Below are positions 35,072 to 43,013 of a stretch of 51,995 nt of DNA, in pieces. The first letter of the stretch is position 1, and each line of letters opens with the position of its first letter. The stretch is from Bacteroides sp. GTDB taxonomy: Bacteria > Bacteroidota > Bacteroidia > Bacteroidales > SM23-62. The DNA lies in assembly GCA_011053095.1 (NCBI GenBank), contig DRHS01000052.1:1-51995 (forward strand). Direction: 5' to 3'. The notes under the pieces were generated by a model. That model ran no database searches and was not told the DNA's origin. It saw only the letters and a list, made by a program, of their open reading frames with translations. Position numbers and translations under genes: made by a program.

Positions 35072-37834
35072 TTACTGGATCAGCAGCATCTTATTATAAA
35101 TTCCCCTCTCAGTTTTCAAATGCAGCTGATACATTCCTTTTTCCAATCCTGAGAGGTCAATCTCTTGTTCTAACCTGTTCGAAACACTCCTAAGTTCGCT
35201 AAGATGCACAAGTTTGCCGCTCAGATCAAACACCTTGATATCCAGATCTTCATTATCACCCAGGTCCATCATCACTTTGAATATTCCTTCACTTGGATTT
35301 GGATAAACAAGCAGATTGTATGAATCCATCAAAGAATTCAATCCCGTATTCCCTTCTGCTTCTTTGAGCTTATTCTTCCTGTTTGACCTTGAGGAATTAA
35401 GTGTTGAAGCCTTCAATGGGGTACAACCGGTTGGATGTATAGCCTCAACATAATACCACAGATCTGCGTCCGGGGGACTCTGGTCTGTATACGAATTAAG
35501 ATTGCTGGGAACAACATCGATCATCTCCCATCCTATCCCTGGGGTTTGTCTCCAAATCTTATAACTGTTATCCTGGGGAACAAATCCCTCGTAATGATTC
35601 CAGATAAGATTAATATGATTCAGCAGTCCAAGATTAAGAGTCAGATGCATCGTTCTGTGTGGGGGACTCAGCCTTGACTCAACGCCGCAGGAATTAAGGG
35701 CTGAAAGCCTGTATCTCCATGAACGTATGACCGGATCAGCAAAATAGTCTGTAAACGTGCTAAGGCTGTCCACGGGTATATAAGCAATCGAATCAAATAC
35801 TCCAGCAGAGGTAGTTTCCCTGTACAAACGATAGGCCATGATACCCTGTCCGGGAGTTTCATTCCAAACAATGACATTCTTCCCAGAAGCACTGTCAACC
35901 GAAACAAGACAGATCATCTCGACCGGGGGTAATTCCGCAGGGATATTTGCAGTTGCAAACGTCTGACAACCTGAACCGTCAGATACCTCTACATTGTATC
36001 CTCCAGGACCAACCCCAATTAGGTCTTTTGAGGTACCTACTGAAGAATTGGTCTCATCTTTCCAGTTGTAAGTATATGAACCCGTTCCTCCTGCAACAGC
36101 AATTTGAATTGATCCATCGATATTGCCGCAGGTACTCTGGTTGACCGAGGTGACATTCACTACCGGTGCACCTTTCTCACTGATTGCAACCTGTGCAATG
36201 GCAGAACATTTCCCGTTATCTGTTACCGTAACTTCATACACAGCAGCTCCAAGTCCGGTTCTGGTCGAGCTGTGAGGAGCGGAAAAGCTAGTCCAGTTAT
36301 AGGCGTAAGGAACCGACCCACCAGTAACATTAATGGAGGCGGATCCATTGTCAACACCACAATCCGCCTCCACAACAGATAACGAAAAGGTAATGGGCTT
36401 GGGCTCATCTACCTTAACGCTTTGTGATGCGATACATCCCTCAATATCCGTAACACTTAATTCGTAGGTTCCTGCTGTCAGGTTCAGTACGCCTTTCGTT
36501 GTCTCTCCATTCGACCATGCATATGCGTAGGGGGGAGTTCCACCGGAAACAACCGGGTCAATAATTCCATTGGCATCACCGGCACACTCGAGGTGTTGAA
36601 TCCTTCCGTCCGTTGATATTTGGGGACCACCGATATCATTAACTGCAGCAACTGCCCTGTTCTGACATCCTGCATTATCGGTAACCGTAACCTCCCAGAT
36701 TCCTGAACTCAGGTTGGTAGCTGAAGCCTTGTCAGAACCACTTGTCCACAAATAACTAAATGGGGGATTTTGTCCAGTGGCAACTGCCGTTGCGCTACCT
36801 TTTGATTCCTTACATTCTGTATCTGAAGTAGTAATAGCAATTGCTATTGGATCAAATTCCGTAATTTCAACCTGCTCTTTTATAACAGCTCCGTCTGAAT
36901 CCAAAACCGTAACTGTATATGTGCCAGCCTTAAGCCCTGTAGCCGTTGAATCAGATTGCTGTTCGGGATCATCCCAAAGATATGTGAAGGGCCTCTTCCC
37001 TCCTTTAATGGTTACAGTTGCAATTCCATCTTCTGAACCCTGGCAAATCGGAGAATTTGTCACTGAACTCAATCCCACAATACTGAATGGTTTTGTATAG
37101 ACAATGCTCCATACCCCGACTGAATCTCTTACCCTTATAAATAATATATGGTCACCAGCTTCAATTCCTTCAACAGAGATCCCCCCAGTCCATTCTACCT
37201 CATTCCCAGGTGTAATATTTAGGTTCATTCCCTCTCCATGGGGAACTGTATCTTTGTCAAAGAAATATTCTGCAGCCATAATTCTTGAATTTACATAGCT
37301 GAGATTCAGCTGTGTATCATCAAATACGTAAAACAGACTCCTGCTTAGATGTCCCCACTTACCTGAGGCATCCCGAGCCCTCACCATCAGCTGGTGAAAC
37401 CCATATTCCAGTCCGCCTGTAGAATAATTAACCTGCTCTTCTAAAGATCCGGAAGGAGTGGTAGAAACCCAGGTACCAGTGCCCACACCTAAATCCTCAT
37501 CGAACAAGTATTCAAGACCAACCAGACTAGGTTGTGTTACTGTCAGATCATCAGGTGTATCATCATACACATAAAACATATGCCGTTTTACCATGCTCCA
37601 TCTGCCAATATCATCCTTAACCCGGATAAATATATAATGAAAACCAGGATCCAGTCCCGTAACATCTATCGCCTCTGTTTTGGTAATGGCGTCTCCACCA
37701 ACAATTGATACCGGGGTACCATTACCGACCCCCGGATCGGAATCGAAGTAATACTCAGCTTCCATCAGGCTTTGAGACCATACGGATATGGATGCTGTTA
37801 TTCCTATTATTAGAAGGAAAATAATCTTTTTCAT
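35072..37834 (-). CDS. T9SS surface protein with five SprB repeats and sorting domain
   Basis: 920 residues from the ATG at 37834 (signal peptide MKKIIFLLIIGITASISVWS). Three N-terminal repeats of about 70 residues (starting near 24, 98 and 172) share the pattern A/LEY.FD.D.G.G.G and end G.H...(I/V)R.(K/R)D..G.WS/G. Five SprB repeats follow (about 250-625), then a fibronectin-like module, a linker with KASTLNSSRSNRKN, and a type A sorting domain (LLVYPNPSEGIFKVMMDL ... MLLIQ). The C-terminal third closely parallels that of the gene at 25392-31652. Predicted T9SS-exported adhesin. It lies 45 bases downstream of a beta-helix gene on the same strand. A start at 37852 is possible but would precede the signal peptide by six residues. 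Confidence 0.9.
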   Translation of the reverse strand: MKKIIFLLIIGITASISVWSQSLMEAEYYFDSDPGVGNGTPVSIVGGDAITKTEAIDVTGLDPGFHYIFIRVKDDIGRWSMVKRHMFYVYDDTPDDLTVTQPSLVGLEYLFDEDLGVGTGTWVSTTPSGSLEEQVNYSTGGLEYGFHQLMVRARDASGKWGHLSRSLFYVFDDTQLNLSYVNSRIMAAEYFFDKDTVPHGEGMNLNITPGNEVEWTGGISVEGIEAGDHILFIRVRDSVGVWSIVYTKPFSIVGLSSVTNSPICQGSEDGIATVTIKGGKRPFTYLWDDPEQQSDSTATGLKAGTYTVTVLDSDGAVIKEQVEITEFDPIAIAITTSDTECKESKGSATAVATGQNPPFSYLWTSGSDKASATNLSSGIWEVTVTDNAGCQNRAVAAVNDIGGPQISTDGRIQHLECAGDANGIIDPVVSGGTPPYAYAWSNGETTKGVLNLTAGTYELSVTDIEGCIASQSVKVDEPKPITFSLSVVEADCGVDNGSASINVTGGSVPYAYNWTSFSAPHSSTRTGLGAAVYEVTVTDNGKCSAIAQVAISEKGAPVVNVTSVNQSTCGNIDGSIQIAVAGGTGSYTYNWKDETNSSVGTSKDLIGVGPGGYNVEVSDGSGCQTFATANIPAELPPVEMICLVSVDSASGKNVIVWNETPGQGIMAYRLYRETTSAGVFDSIAYIPVDSLSTFTDYFADPVIRSWRYRLSALNSCGVESRLSPPHRTMHLTLNLGLLNHINLIWNHYEGFVPQDNSYKIWRQTPGIGWEMIDVVPSNLNSYTDQSPPDADLWYYVEAIHPTGCTPLKASTLNSSRSNRKNKLKEAEGNTGLNSLMDSYNLLVYPNPSEGIFKVMMDLGDNEDLDIKVFDLSGKLVHLSELRSVSNRLEQEIDLSGLEKGMYQLHLKTERGIYNKMLLIQ

Positions 37835-37851
37835 AACGATTGTATTAATCA

Positions 37852-37871
37852 TTACCCGGCTTACCGGGTAA
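37852..37871. other. Perfect intergenic hairpin between two surface-protein genes
   Basis: TTACCCGG and CCGGGTAA pair over 8 bp around the tetraloop CTTA. On the minus strand it lies between the beta-helix stop and the SprB-gene ATG, 17 bases before that ATG. No T run follows on that strand, so it is more likely an RNA stability or translation element than a terminator. Confidence 0.5.
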
Positions 37872-37879
37872 AAAGATTA

Positions 37880-38938
37880 TTAATCCTGTTTTTTTGCCTT
37901 AAATGTCACATCCAGGGATCCCCCTACTTTTACAGAACTCCCATTTCCGGGGAAACTGATTTCTGTCATTTGGGGGATAGCCGGATTTGCTCCGGGTTCA
38001 TAAAACATCAGACCGCCCTCAATACCTATAACCGTGTTATCTGTTCCTGCAGTCTGGGCCGTCGGTTCGGTTACCGTCAGGTCATGTGACCAGGAAAACG
38101 CTCCACCTCCAACCGGATAATCCTCGAAAAGAGGGTTTACTGTTTGCATGTTACCACTTCCAACACTGCCCGGATTTCCAGGTCCCACAAGTGTATCCTG
38201 GGTATTGGCAAAAGTCATATTATTATTGAAAGCACAATTTGTACATCCCTGGGGCTCGGCAGCGTAAAAAATATTGTTGTCAACCGCCAGATCCTTTACA
38301 CTTGAGAACATATTGCTTGAAGCTCTGTTTAACATCACATTGTTTTTAACAATTACACCAGCTGCTGAGTAATTGGAACTCGAGTACAAATAATAATTGC
38401 TAAAAATATTATTATGAAAAATAACATTCTCAAAGCCTGACCCACCAAAATAAACATAGGAGGAACCGAGGAGGCAATTACGTATGGTATCATTCCTGTA
38501 GGTAACATTAGCGTTTTGGAAATATGTATAGGAGGTCATATAGCATCGTTCAATTGTAACCCCTTCAATTGTTTTTGAAGTGCCGTTGGTCCCATAAAAA
38601 CTAATATATCCCATCCGAAAGCCAGTAATTTTACTGTTGCTTGCAGTAAATGCACCCGAACCTCTTAAATTAACACTTCCGAGGATGGAAGTTCCTCCGT
38701 AGGGATTGTTGCACCCTGCTCCAATCAGCACAATTTCCCTGGCAATTTCAACAGTTCCATATGAAATCCCCGAGCCATAGACCATTATAGTGTCACCAGG
38801 ATTTGCAGCAGCAATTGCTGTGTTTATTGCTGAGTATTGAGCAGGTGCCTTAGCATCATTACTCACGGTAAGGACCGCAGCATCCATTGACTTAACAAGG
38901 ATACTGCCAACAAAGAAAAAGAATAGAATTTTTTTCAT
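37880..38938 (-). CDS. Secreted right-handed beta-helix protein
   Basis: 352 residues from the second of two adjacent ATGs. A signal peptide (MKKILFFFFVGSILVKSMDAA) is followed by YSAINTAIAAANPGDTIMVYG, the usual start of a pectate-lyase-like beta-helix, and then turns such as VTIERCYMTSY, DTIRNCLLGSSYVYF, VIFHNNIFSNYYLY and VIVKNNVMLNR. The C-terminus (MTEISFPGNGSSVKVGGSLDVTFKAKKQD in part) is not a T9SS sorting domain, so it may be periplasmic or secreted another way. No catalytic residues are recognisable; it may bind glycans or be structural. It is the upstream partner of the SprB-repeat gene, 45 bases away. Confidence 0.85.
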   Translation of the reverse strand: MKKILFFFFVGSILVKSMDAAVLTVSNDAKAPAQYSAINTAIAAANPGDTIMVYGSGISYGTVEIAREIVLIGAGCNNPYGGTSILGSVNLRGSGAFTASNSKITGFRMGYISFYGTNGTSKTIEGVTIERCYMTSYTYFQNANVTYRNDTIRNCLLGSSYVYFGGSGFENVIFHNNIFSNYYLYSSSNYSAAGVIVKNNVMLNRASSNMFSSVKDLAVDNNIFYAAEPQGCTNCAFNNNMTFANTQDTLVGPGNPGSVGSGNMQTVNPLFEDYPVGGGAFSWSHDLTVTEPTAQTAGTDNTVIGIEGGLMFYEPGANPAIPQMTEISFPGNGSSVKVGGSLDVTFKAKKQD

Positions 38939-39276
38939 CACTATTAATTTTTAAGGTTTGAGAGGTTTGACATATTCGATTATTTAGGGGTAACTACCAA
39001 GCGAAAATTTGCTTAGCTGAGTCATCGTATAACAAATATATGAATATATTGATATATCTTCATCTTTTTGTCTTTTTAATATGATTGGAAAACCGATTAT
39101 CGGATCATTGTTAATAAACAGTTGAGATTGCTATTTGAGAAGAAATTCGCTACTTTTTCATTTGCAATTATCCAAGTTACTCCGAATTCAGCTTAAAGGC
39201 AAATGTGCTTTGATGAAGGAAAGAAACGGTTACAGGAGTTGCCCGTTCAGGCAGGTTAATCTAGGGAATCAGGGCA
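38939..39276. other. Intergenic region upstream of the beta-helix gene, no gene seen
   Basis: The gap of about 340 AT-rich bases has no credible coding frame. On the minus strand TATATTTG at 39040-39033 matches the -7 consensus and may serve the beta-helix/SprB pair, giving a leader of about 90 bases; no -33 TTG is seen. No terminator-like hairpin was found at the end of the TPR gene. Confidence 0.35.
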
Positions 39277-40479
39277 CTATTCTCTGCATGATTTTTTCAT
39301 TACCCTTTTCAGGTTGTAGGAGGTACCCCATTCAAGGGCTTTCCTGAAGTCAGGGCAGTAATCATCGGCCGGATCGCCCATTTTCATCTTTACATTTCCA
39401 CGCTGGGCATAGAAATCACCCCTTCTATGGTCGAGTTTCAGGGCCATGTTGATGTCGTCTCTCGCCTGATCATAGTCCAGCATTTTAAATGCTGCCTTAG
39501 ATCTTTCATAATAATAAAGGGCATTGTATTCATCAAGCTGAATGGCATGATTCATATACTCCTGGGCCATAGCAGGTTGCTTGATGTGGTCGTTCATCAG
39601 GACACCCAGGTAATAGTATATTTCCGGATCATCTGGATTTATACTCAGAGCGTAATTGAGGTCTTTTTGTCCCCCTTCAAAATTATCAATCTGTATTTTG
39701 CTGGCACCGGAATATTTATAAAAATCCGAATTCCCTGTAACAAGTTCTATACACTTATTGAAATCCTGGCTGGCGGGACGATAATTTCCCTTTACAAAAT
39801 TGGAGTAGCCTCTGGCATAGTAATATATAGCATTTTCAGGAGCTGTTTCAATGGCTTTGTCTATGGCTCCTTTGGCCAGGTCTCCGGGAATAGCTGCAAG
39901 GGCCATATAGTTTAGCTGAAGTCCGATCTCAAAGTCAGCTTTCATCGCTTCTTCATCCCCCAGTTCATGATTTGCTACTCCTCTGAGCAGAAATCCTTCT
40001 GCATATCCACGCTTGAGTTTCAGCACTTTATTAAAATCCTCCTTTGCTCCGGGATAATCAACAAGACCAATTTTTGCAATCCCCCTGTATTGATAAGAGA
40101 GCATGAAATCAGGCAGAATCTCGATACTTCTGTCAAAAATGGGGATCGCTTCTGCATACTCATTAAAACCGATTGTCAAAATAGTGGCCAGTGCAAAATG
40201 ACCGTGTGCAAAATCCGGATGATCCTGTACAAGTGCAGAGGCCAGTTCCCGGGCTTTTTCATCGTTTGCACCCATGTACTCCCATGCATCACAAAAGGCG
40301 GCATGCGGGGAGCCGGGAAATCCCTCTCTTAATTTATCTGCAAATTCTAAGGATCCTGTTTCCAGGTACCAATCGAGCAGATCATCCGGATCATCAGCTG
40401 CAAAGCCACTCCAGATAAAACCTGTCAATAAGACAATTATGGATATAGAACAAAGTTTTTTAGGGTCGAGGGTTTTCAT
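39277..40479 (-). CDS. Exported tetratricopeptide-repeat protein
   Basis: 400 residues from the ATG at 40479, chosen because it starts a signal peptide (MKTLDPKKLCSISIIVLLTG... FAADD). About nine TPR units fill the rest, for example AHGHFALATILTIGFNEYA, SYQYRGIAKIGLVDYPGAKEDFNKVL, YYYARGYSNFVKGNYRPA, and PEIYYYLGVLMND. TPR proteins act as protein-binding scaffolds; no enzymatic domain is present. It ends in MKKSCRE. Neighbours on either side are unrelated surface proteins and a LuxR regulator, so no partner can be named. Confidence 0.86.
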   Translation of the reverse strand: MKTLDPKKLCSISIIVLLTGFIWSGFAADDPDDLLDWYLETGSLEFADKLREGFPGSPHAAFCDAWEYMGANDEKARELASALVQDHPDFAHGHFALATILTIGFNEYAEAIPIFDRSIEILPDFMLSYQYRGIAKIGLVDYPGAKEDFNKVLKLKRGYAEGFLLRGVANHELGDEEAMKADFEIGLQLNYMALAAIPGDLAKGAIDKAIETAPENAIYYYARGYSNFVKGNYRPASQDFNKCIELVTGNSDFYKYSGASKIQIDNFEGGQKDLNYALSINPDDPEIYYYLGVLMNDHIKQPAMAQEYMNHAIQLDEYNALYYYERSKAAFKMLDYDQARDDINMALKLDHRRGDFYAQRGNVKMKMGDPADDYCPDFRKALEWGTSYNLKRVMKKSCRE

Positions 40480-40564
40480 ATGGTTTTCAATTAGGAAGCA
40501 GATCAAATTTAGAAATAAAAATGAAACCGGAAGAACATCAATTCTATAACCTTTGGGATCCTGG

Positions 40565-41332
40565 TCAGATTATTCCATGCTCTTTGGAGAACATTAACAA
40601 TTCAGCTGTATTATTGAGTTCAGCTTTTTTCAGCATATTCTTCCTGTGGGTTAGGACTGTATGTGGACTGATGCTGAGCATTTCTGCTATTTCAGCAGAT
40701 TTATTTCCTTCGGCAATTAAATTAATAATCTCAATTTCTCTTTGGCTGAAAATCCCGTCTGTTATGCTTATTTCGATGCCTCCTACCAGTTCTGGTTCCT
40801 TTATCAGTCCCACAATCTTTAACTCAACTTTATTCCCCGGTTTAAGATGGGAAATATCACTCAAAATTCCGAGTGAATACAGGATATTGCCCTGCTTATC
40901 GGTCCTGAAAACTGCCGTCTGCCTCAAAACAGAAATATATGTCCCGCAGATTCTTCGTATCCTGTAATTCACATGTGCTGACACCTGACATGGAGTAGTC
41001 TGTCCGGATTCCTTGATGATTTCGATAGACTTTTGTGAAGCCTTGATCACTTTGATGCGGTCAGCCGGATGTATAATATCAAACATCATTTTCATAGTCA
41101 TCCTTCGGGGATCATATCCCAGCAGCTGCCGGACAGATGCACCTACATAGACTAATTCAGCTCTTGAGAAATCAAAAATATAGAGAAACTGGGAACCAAG
41201 AACCAGCAATCTTTCCACCTCCCTGCTTTTGAACAGTCGGTCCCTGTACTGTTCAAGGTCTGGATCAAAAGGTAGGTCCTGTATAAAGGCTACCAAATCA
41301 TCAAAGTTTTCCGCTGGGTGGTTTAAGGACAT
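40565..41332 (-). CDS. PAS-LuxR transcriptional regulator
   Basis: 255 residues. A PAS-like domain lies at about 40-155 (LGSQFLYIFDFSRAELVYVGASVRQLLGYDP, then FDIIHPADR, ending LGILSDISHLK). A GerE/LuxR helix-turn-helix lies at about 190-250 (FSQREIEIINLIAEGNKSAEIAEMLSISPHTV, then HRKNMLKKAEL). There is no receiver domain, so it should respond through its PAS domain to a small ligand or redox signal, or act as a constitutive DNA-binding protein. The protein is cytoplasmic. Its stop is 86 bases from the TPR gene start on the same strand; cotranscription is possible. Target genes unknown. Confidence 0.88.
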   Translation of the reverse strand: MSLNHPAENFDDLVAFIQDLPFDPDLEQYRDRLFKSREVERLLVLGSQFLYIFDFSRAELVYVGASVRQLLGYDPRRMTMKMMFDIIHPADRIKVIKASQKSIEIIKESGQTTPCQVSAHVNYRIRRICGTYISVLRQTAVFRTDKQGNILYSLGILSDISHLKPGNKVELKIVGLIKEPELVGGIEISITDGIFSQREIEIINLIAEGNKSAEIAEMLSISPHTVLTHRKNMLKKAELNNTAELLMFSKEHGII

Positions 41333-41407
41333 CAGCGCTGATTAATGCTATAGAATAAATATAGGAATTAAGTCTCAAAACAGACAGCCACAAAAGTTAT
41401 TTTTTGA

Positions 41408-42202
41408 TTAATATTCCATCGAAACAAGGTATCCTCCGTGTTTTCTCACATTCAGAACCGAGCCATTTTCAAAGATCAGGTATTGTCCTTTAATTCCATT
41501 TAATACCCCTTCAATAAATTTCGTTTTATCAAAACCGAGACTATTTACCTTTTCCGGAAACTGAAGAACCGGATAATTTATTTCTGTTACAATATTGTCT
41601 TGTATAACATATTGTTGTAAATCACCCTGGAGCAGCTCAACTGCTTTTTGCTTTTCTTCCACCAGTTCAATATCCCTGGCAATCTTATTTGTCAGCATAT
41701 TCCTCCAGTTCGTCCTATCGCTCATATGAGCTTTAAGTGTTACCTCTATCTTTCCCGCCAGATGACGGTTAGGCGTTCTGGCCAGAGGTATTGCCTTCCA
41801 TGCTCCCTGGTCAATCCATCTTGTGGGTACCTGAGTTGACCGGGTAACCCCGACTTTTAGTCCACTGGAAAGAGCCAGGTAAACAATATGATCCTGCAGG
41901 CAATGACCTTCCGACCATTTCATGTCTCTCGACACTCCTTCATGTGCCAGGCACAATTCCGGTCTTATAATACATTCACTTGTTTCCGGGGCCGTGCTAA
42001 AACATGGATAACAATATCCCTGTGCAAATGATTTTTTTGTTACCCTTCCACAACGAACACAATGTATTATATCGTGAAAATTAAACGCTATTGAGGTACC
42101 CAGCAGTGCATTCATTTCAATACTATCTGTACCAAGATTGAGTGTGTATTTTACCTTTTCCCCCAGTTCAACCTGCATTTTCAATAATACCCCCTGTTTC
42201 AT
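41408..42202 (-). CDS. DUF2797 zinc-ribbon protein
   Basis: 264 residues. The family signature is present: a four-cysteine zinc ribbon (CVRCG near 48-52 and CYPCF near 64-68, with further CII and CLAHEG sites), then HIVYLALSSGLKVGVTRSTQVPTRWIDQG (in part), which resembles a GIY-YIG-like strand pair, and KIEVTLKAHMSDRTNWRNML. DUF2797 is a widespread family of unknown function, possibly nucleic-acid binding. A start at 42178 (MQVELGEK) is also possible. It is divergent from the PadR-PspC operon and shares a 138-base control region with it. Confidence 0.85.
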   Translation of the reverse strand: MKQGVLLKMQVELGEKVKYTLNLGTDSIEMNALLGTSIAFNFHDIIHCVRCGRVTKKSFAQGYCYPCFSTAPETSECIIRPELCLAHEGVSRDMKWSEGHCLQDHIVYLALSSGLKVGVTRSTQVPTRWIDQGAWKAIPLARTPNRHLAGKIEVTLKAHMSDRTNWRNMLTNKIARDIELVEEKQKAVELLQGDLQQYVIQDNIVTEINYPVLQFPEKVNSLGFDKTKFIEGVLNGIKGQYLIFENGSVLNVRKHGGYLVSMEY

Positions 42203-42278
42203 GTAAAAATATTTTTGCTTCTATATTACTGTTATTCTGCACATTAGATCAATATACGAAAAATAATATCAATTTTTT

Positions 42279-42301
42279 AGTACTATGTCTTGCATAGTAC
42301 T
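42279..42301. promoter_or_regulatory. Perfect palindromic operator, probable PadR site
   Basis: AGTACTATG and CATAGTACT are exact reverse complements separated by TCTTG. The palindrome covers the -33 TTG of the promoter, where a bound repressor would block RNA polymerase. A further half-site, TATAGTACT, lies at 42344-42352 across the start of the first gene. PadR regulators often bind such palindromes in front of their own operons. Confidence 0.75.
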
Positions 42302-42321
42302 GTATTTTTTACATATCTTTG
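42290..42321 (+). promoter_or_regulatory. Promoter of the small protein-PadR-PspC operon
   Basis: TTG (42290-42292), a 21-base spacer and TATCTTTG (42314-42321) match the Bacteroidota TTG-N19-21-TAnnTTTG promoter exactly. Transcription would start near 42328, giving a leader of about 13 bases before the ATG at 42341. Confidence 0.8.
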
Positions 42322-42340
42322 TATTGCATATTTACTTGTT

Positions 42341-42637
42341 ATGTATAGTACTCTAAAAATATTACTAAGTCTAAAGTTAACATTTATCCTGATGATCTTC
42401 GGAGTCGGAGGGTCCTTTATACTTGAACACAGCTTGCTCAGCACAGAGGTGGATGCGGGTAATCCGATGCGAATATTTCAGGCAGCGGAATACGTTCTTA
42501 CGATCCCTCAGGAAAAAGAGATCCATTTTCAGAATTACAAATTAGAATTGTCCGATAACCAGCAGGTACCTGAGCCCCATTATCCCAGTCCCAGGCTCTG
42601 CAGATTCAGTGATCTGAGTATCCAGATAGAATTATAA
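42341..42637 (+). CDS. Small membrane or exported protein heading the PadR-PspC operon
   Basis: 98 residues from the ATG at 42341; an upstream TTG at 42290 is excluded because it lies before the predicted transcription start. One hydrophobic segment (about 5-29, LKILLSLKLTFILMIFGVGGSFIL) is followed by a polar 70-residue tail (TEVDAGNPMRIFQAAEYVL, PEPHYPSPRLCRFSDLS). I recognise no family. The order small protein-PadR-PspC and the 21-base gap to padR suggest one transcript, so it may be part of the envelope response controlled by PadR. Confidence 0.6.
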   Translation: MYSTLKILLSLKLTFILMIFGVGGSFILEHSLLSTEVDAGNPMRIFQAAEYVLTIPQEKEIHFQNYKLELSDNQQVPEPHYPSPRLCRFSDLSIQIEL

Positions 42638-42658
42638 ACAAAGTAGAATTATTATAAG

Positions 42659-43000
42659 ATGAATATAGAAAATGCCAAGGCACAAATGAGAAAGGGAATC
42701 CTGGAGTACTGCATCCTTTCCATCCTTTCAAAGAATGACGCATATGCTTCAGATATCATTAAAGAGTTAAAGGAAGCAAAATTGATTGTGGTGGAAGGCA
42801 CGCTTTATCCCCTCCTGACCAGGAATAAGAATGCAGGATTATTGGGATATCGGTGGGAAGAATCAACCCAGGGTCCACCCCGGAAATATTATACAATTAC
42901 CGATACGGGTAAGAAAATCCTTGATGAGATGCATCTGTCCTGGAATGAACTGGTCAGTGCCATTAATACGATAAACAGCAAGAAAAAACCAAAAGCTTAA
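42659..43000 (+). CDS. PadR-family transcriptional regulator
   Basis: 113 residues forming the PadR winged helix: MRKGILEYCILSILSKNDAYASDIIKEL (in part) with the recognition region LIVVEGTLYPLLTRNKNAGLL, the wing GPPRKYYTITDTGKK, and a terminal helix that mediates dimerisation. This is a short, class-II-like PadR with no ligand domain. PadR proteins usually repress their own operon and release it on an envelope or small-molecule signal. The perfect palindrome over the upstream promoter is the likely site. It lies 13 bases before the PspC gene. Confidence 0.93.
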   Translation: MNIENAKAQMRKGILEYCILSILSKNDAYASDIIKELKEAKLIVVEGTLYPLLTRNKNAGLLGYRWEESTQGPPRKYYTITDTGKKILDEMHLSWNELVSAINTINSKKKPKA

Positions 43001-43013
43001 CACAATTCGACAC

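Noticed and set aside
39427-39915. 162-codon frame antisense to the TPR gene
   Set aside because: Antisense of repetitive TPR codons; no start context or family.
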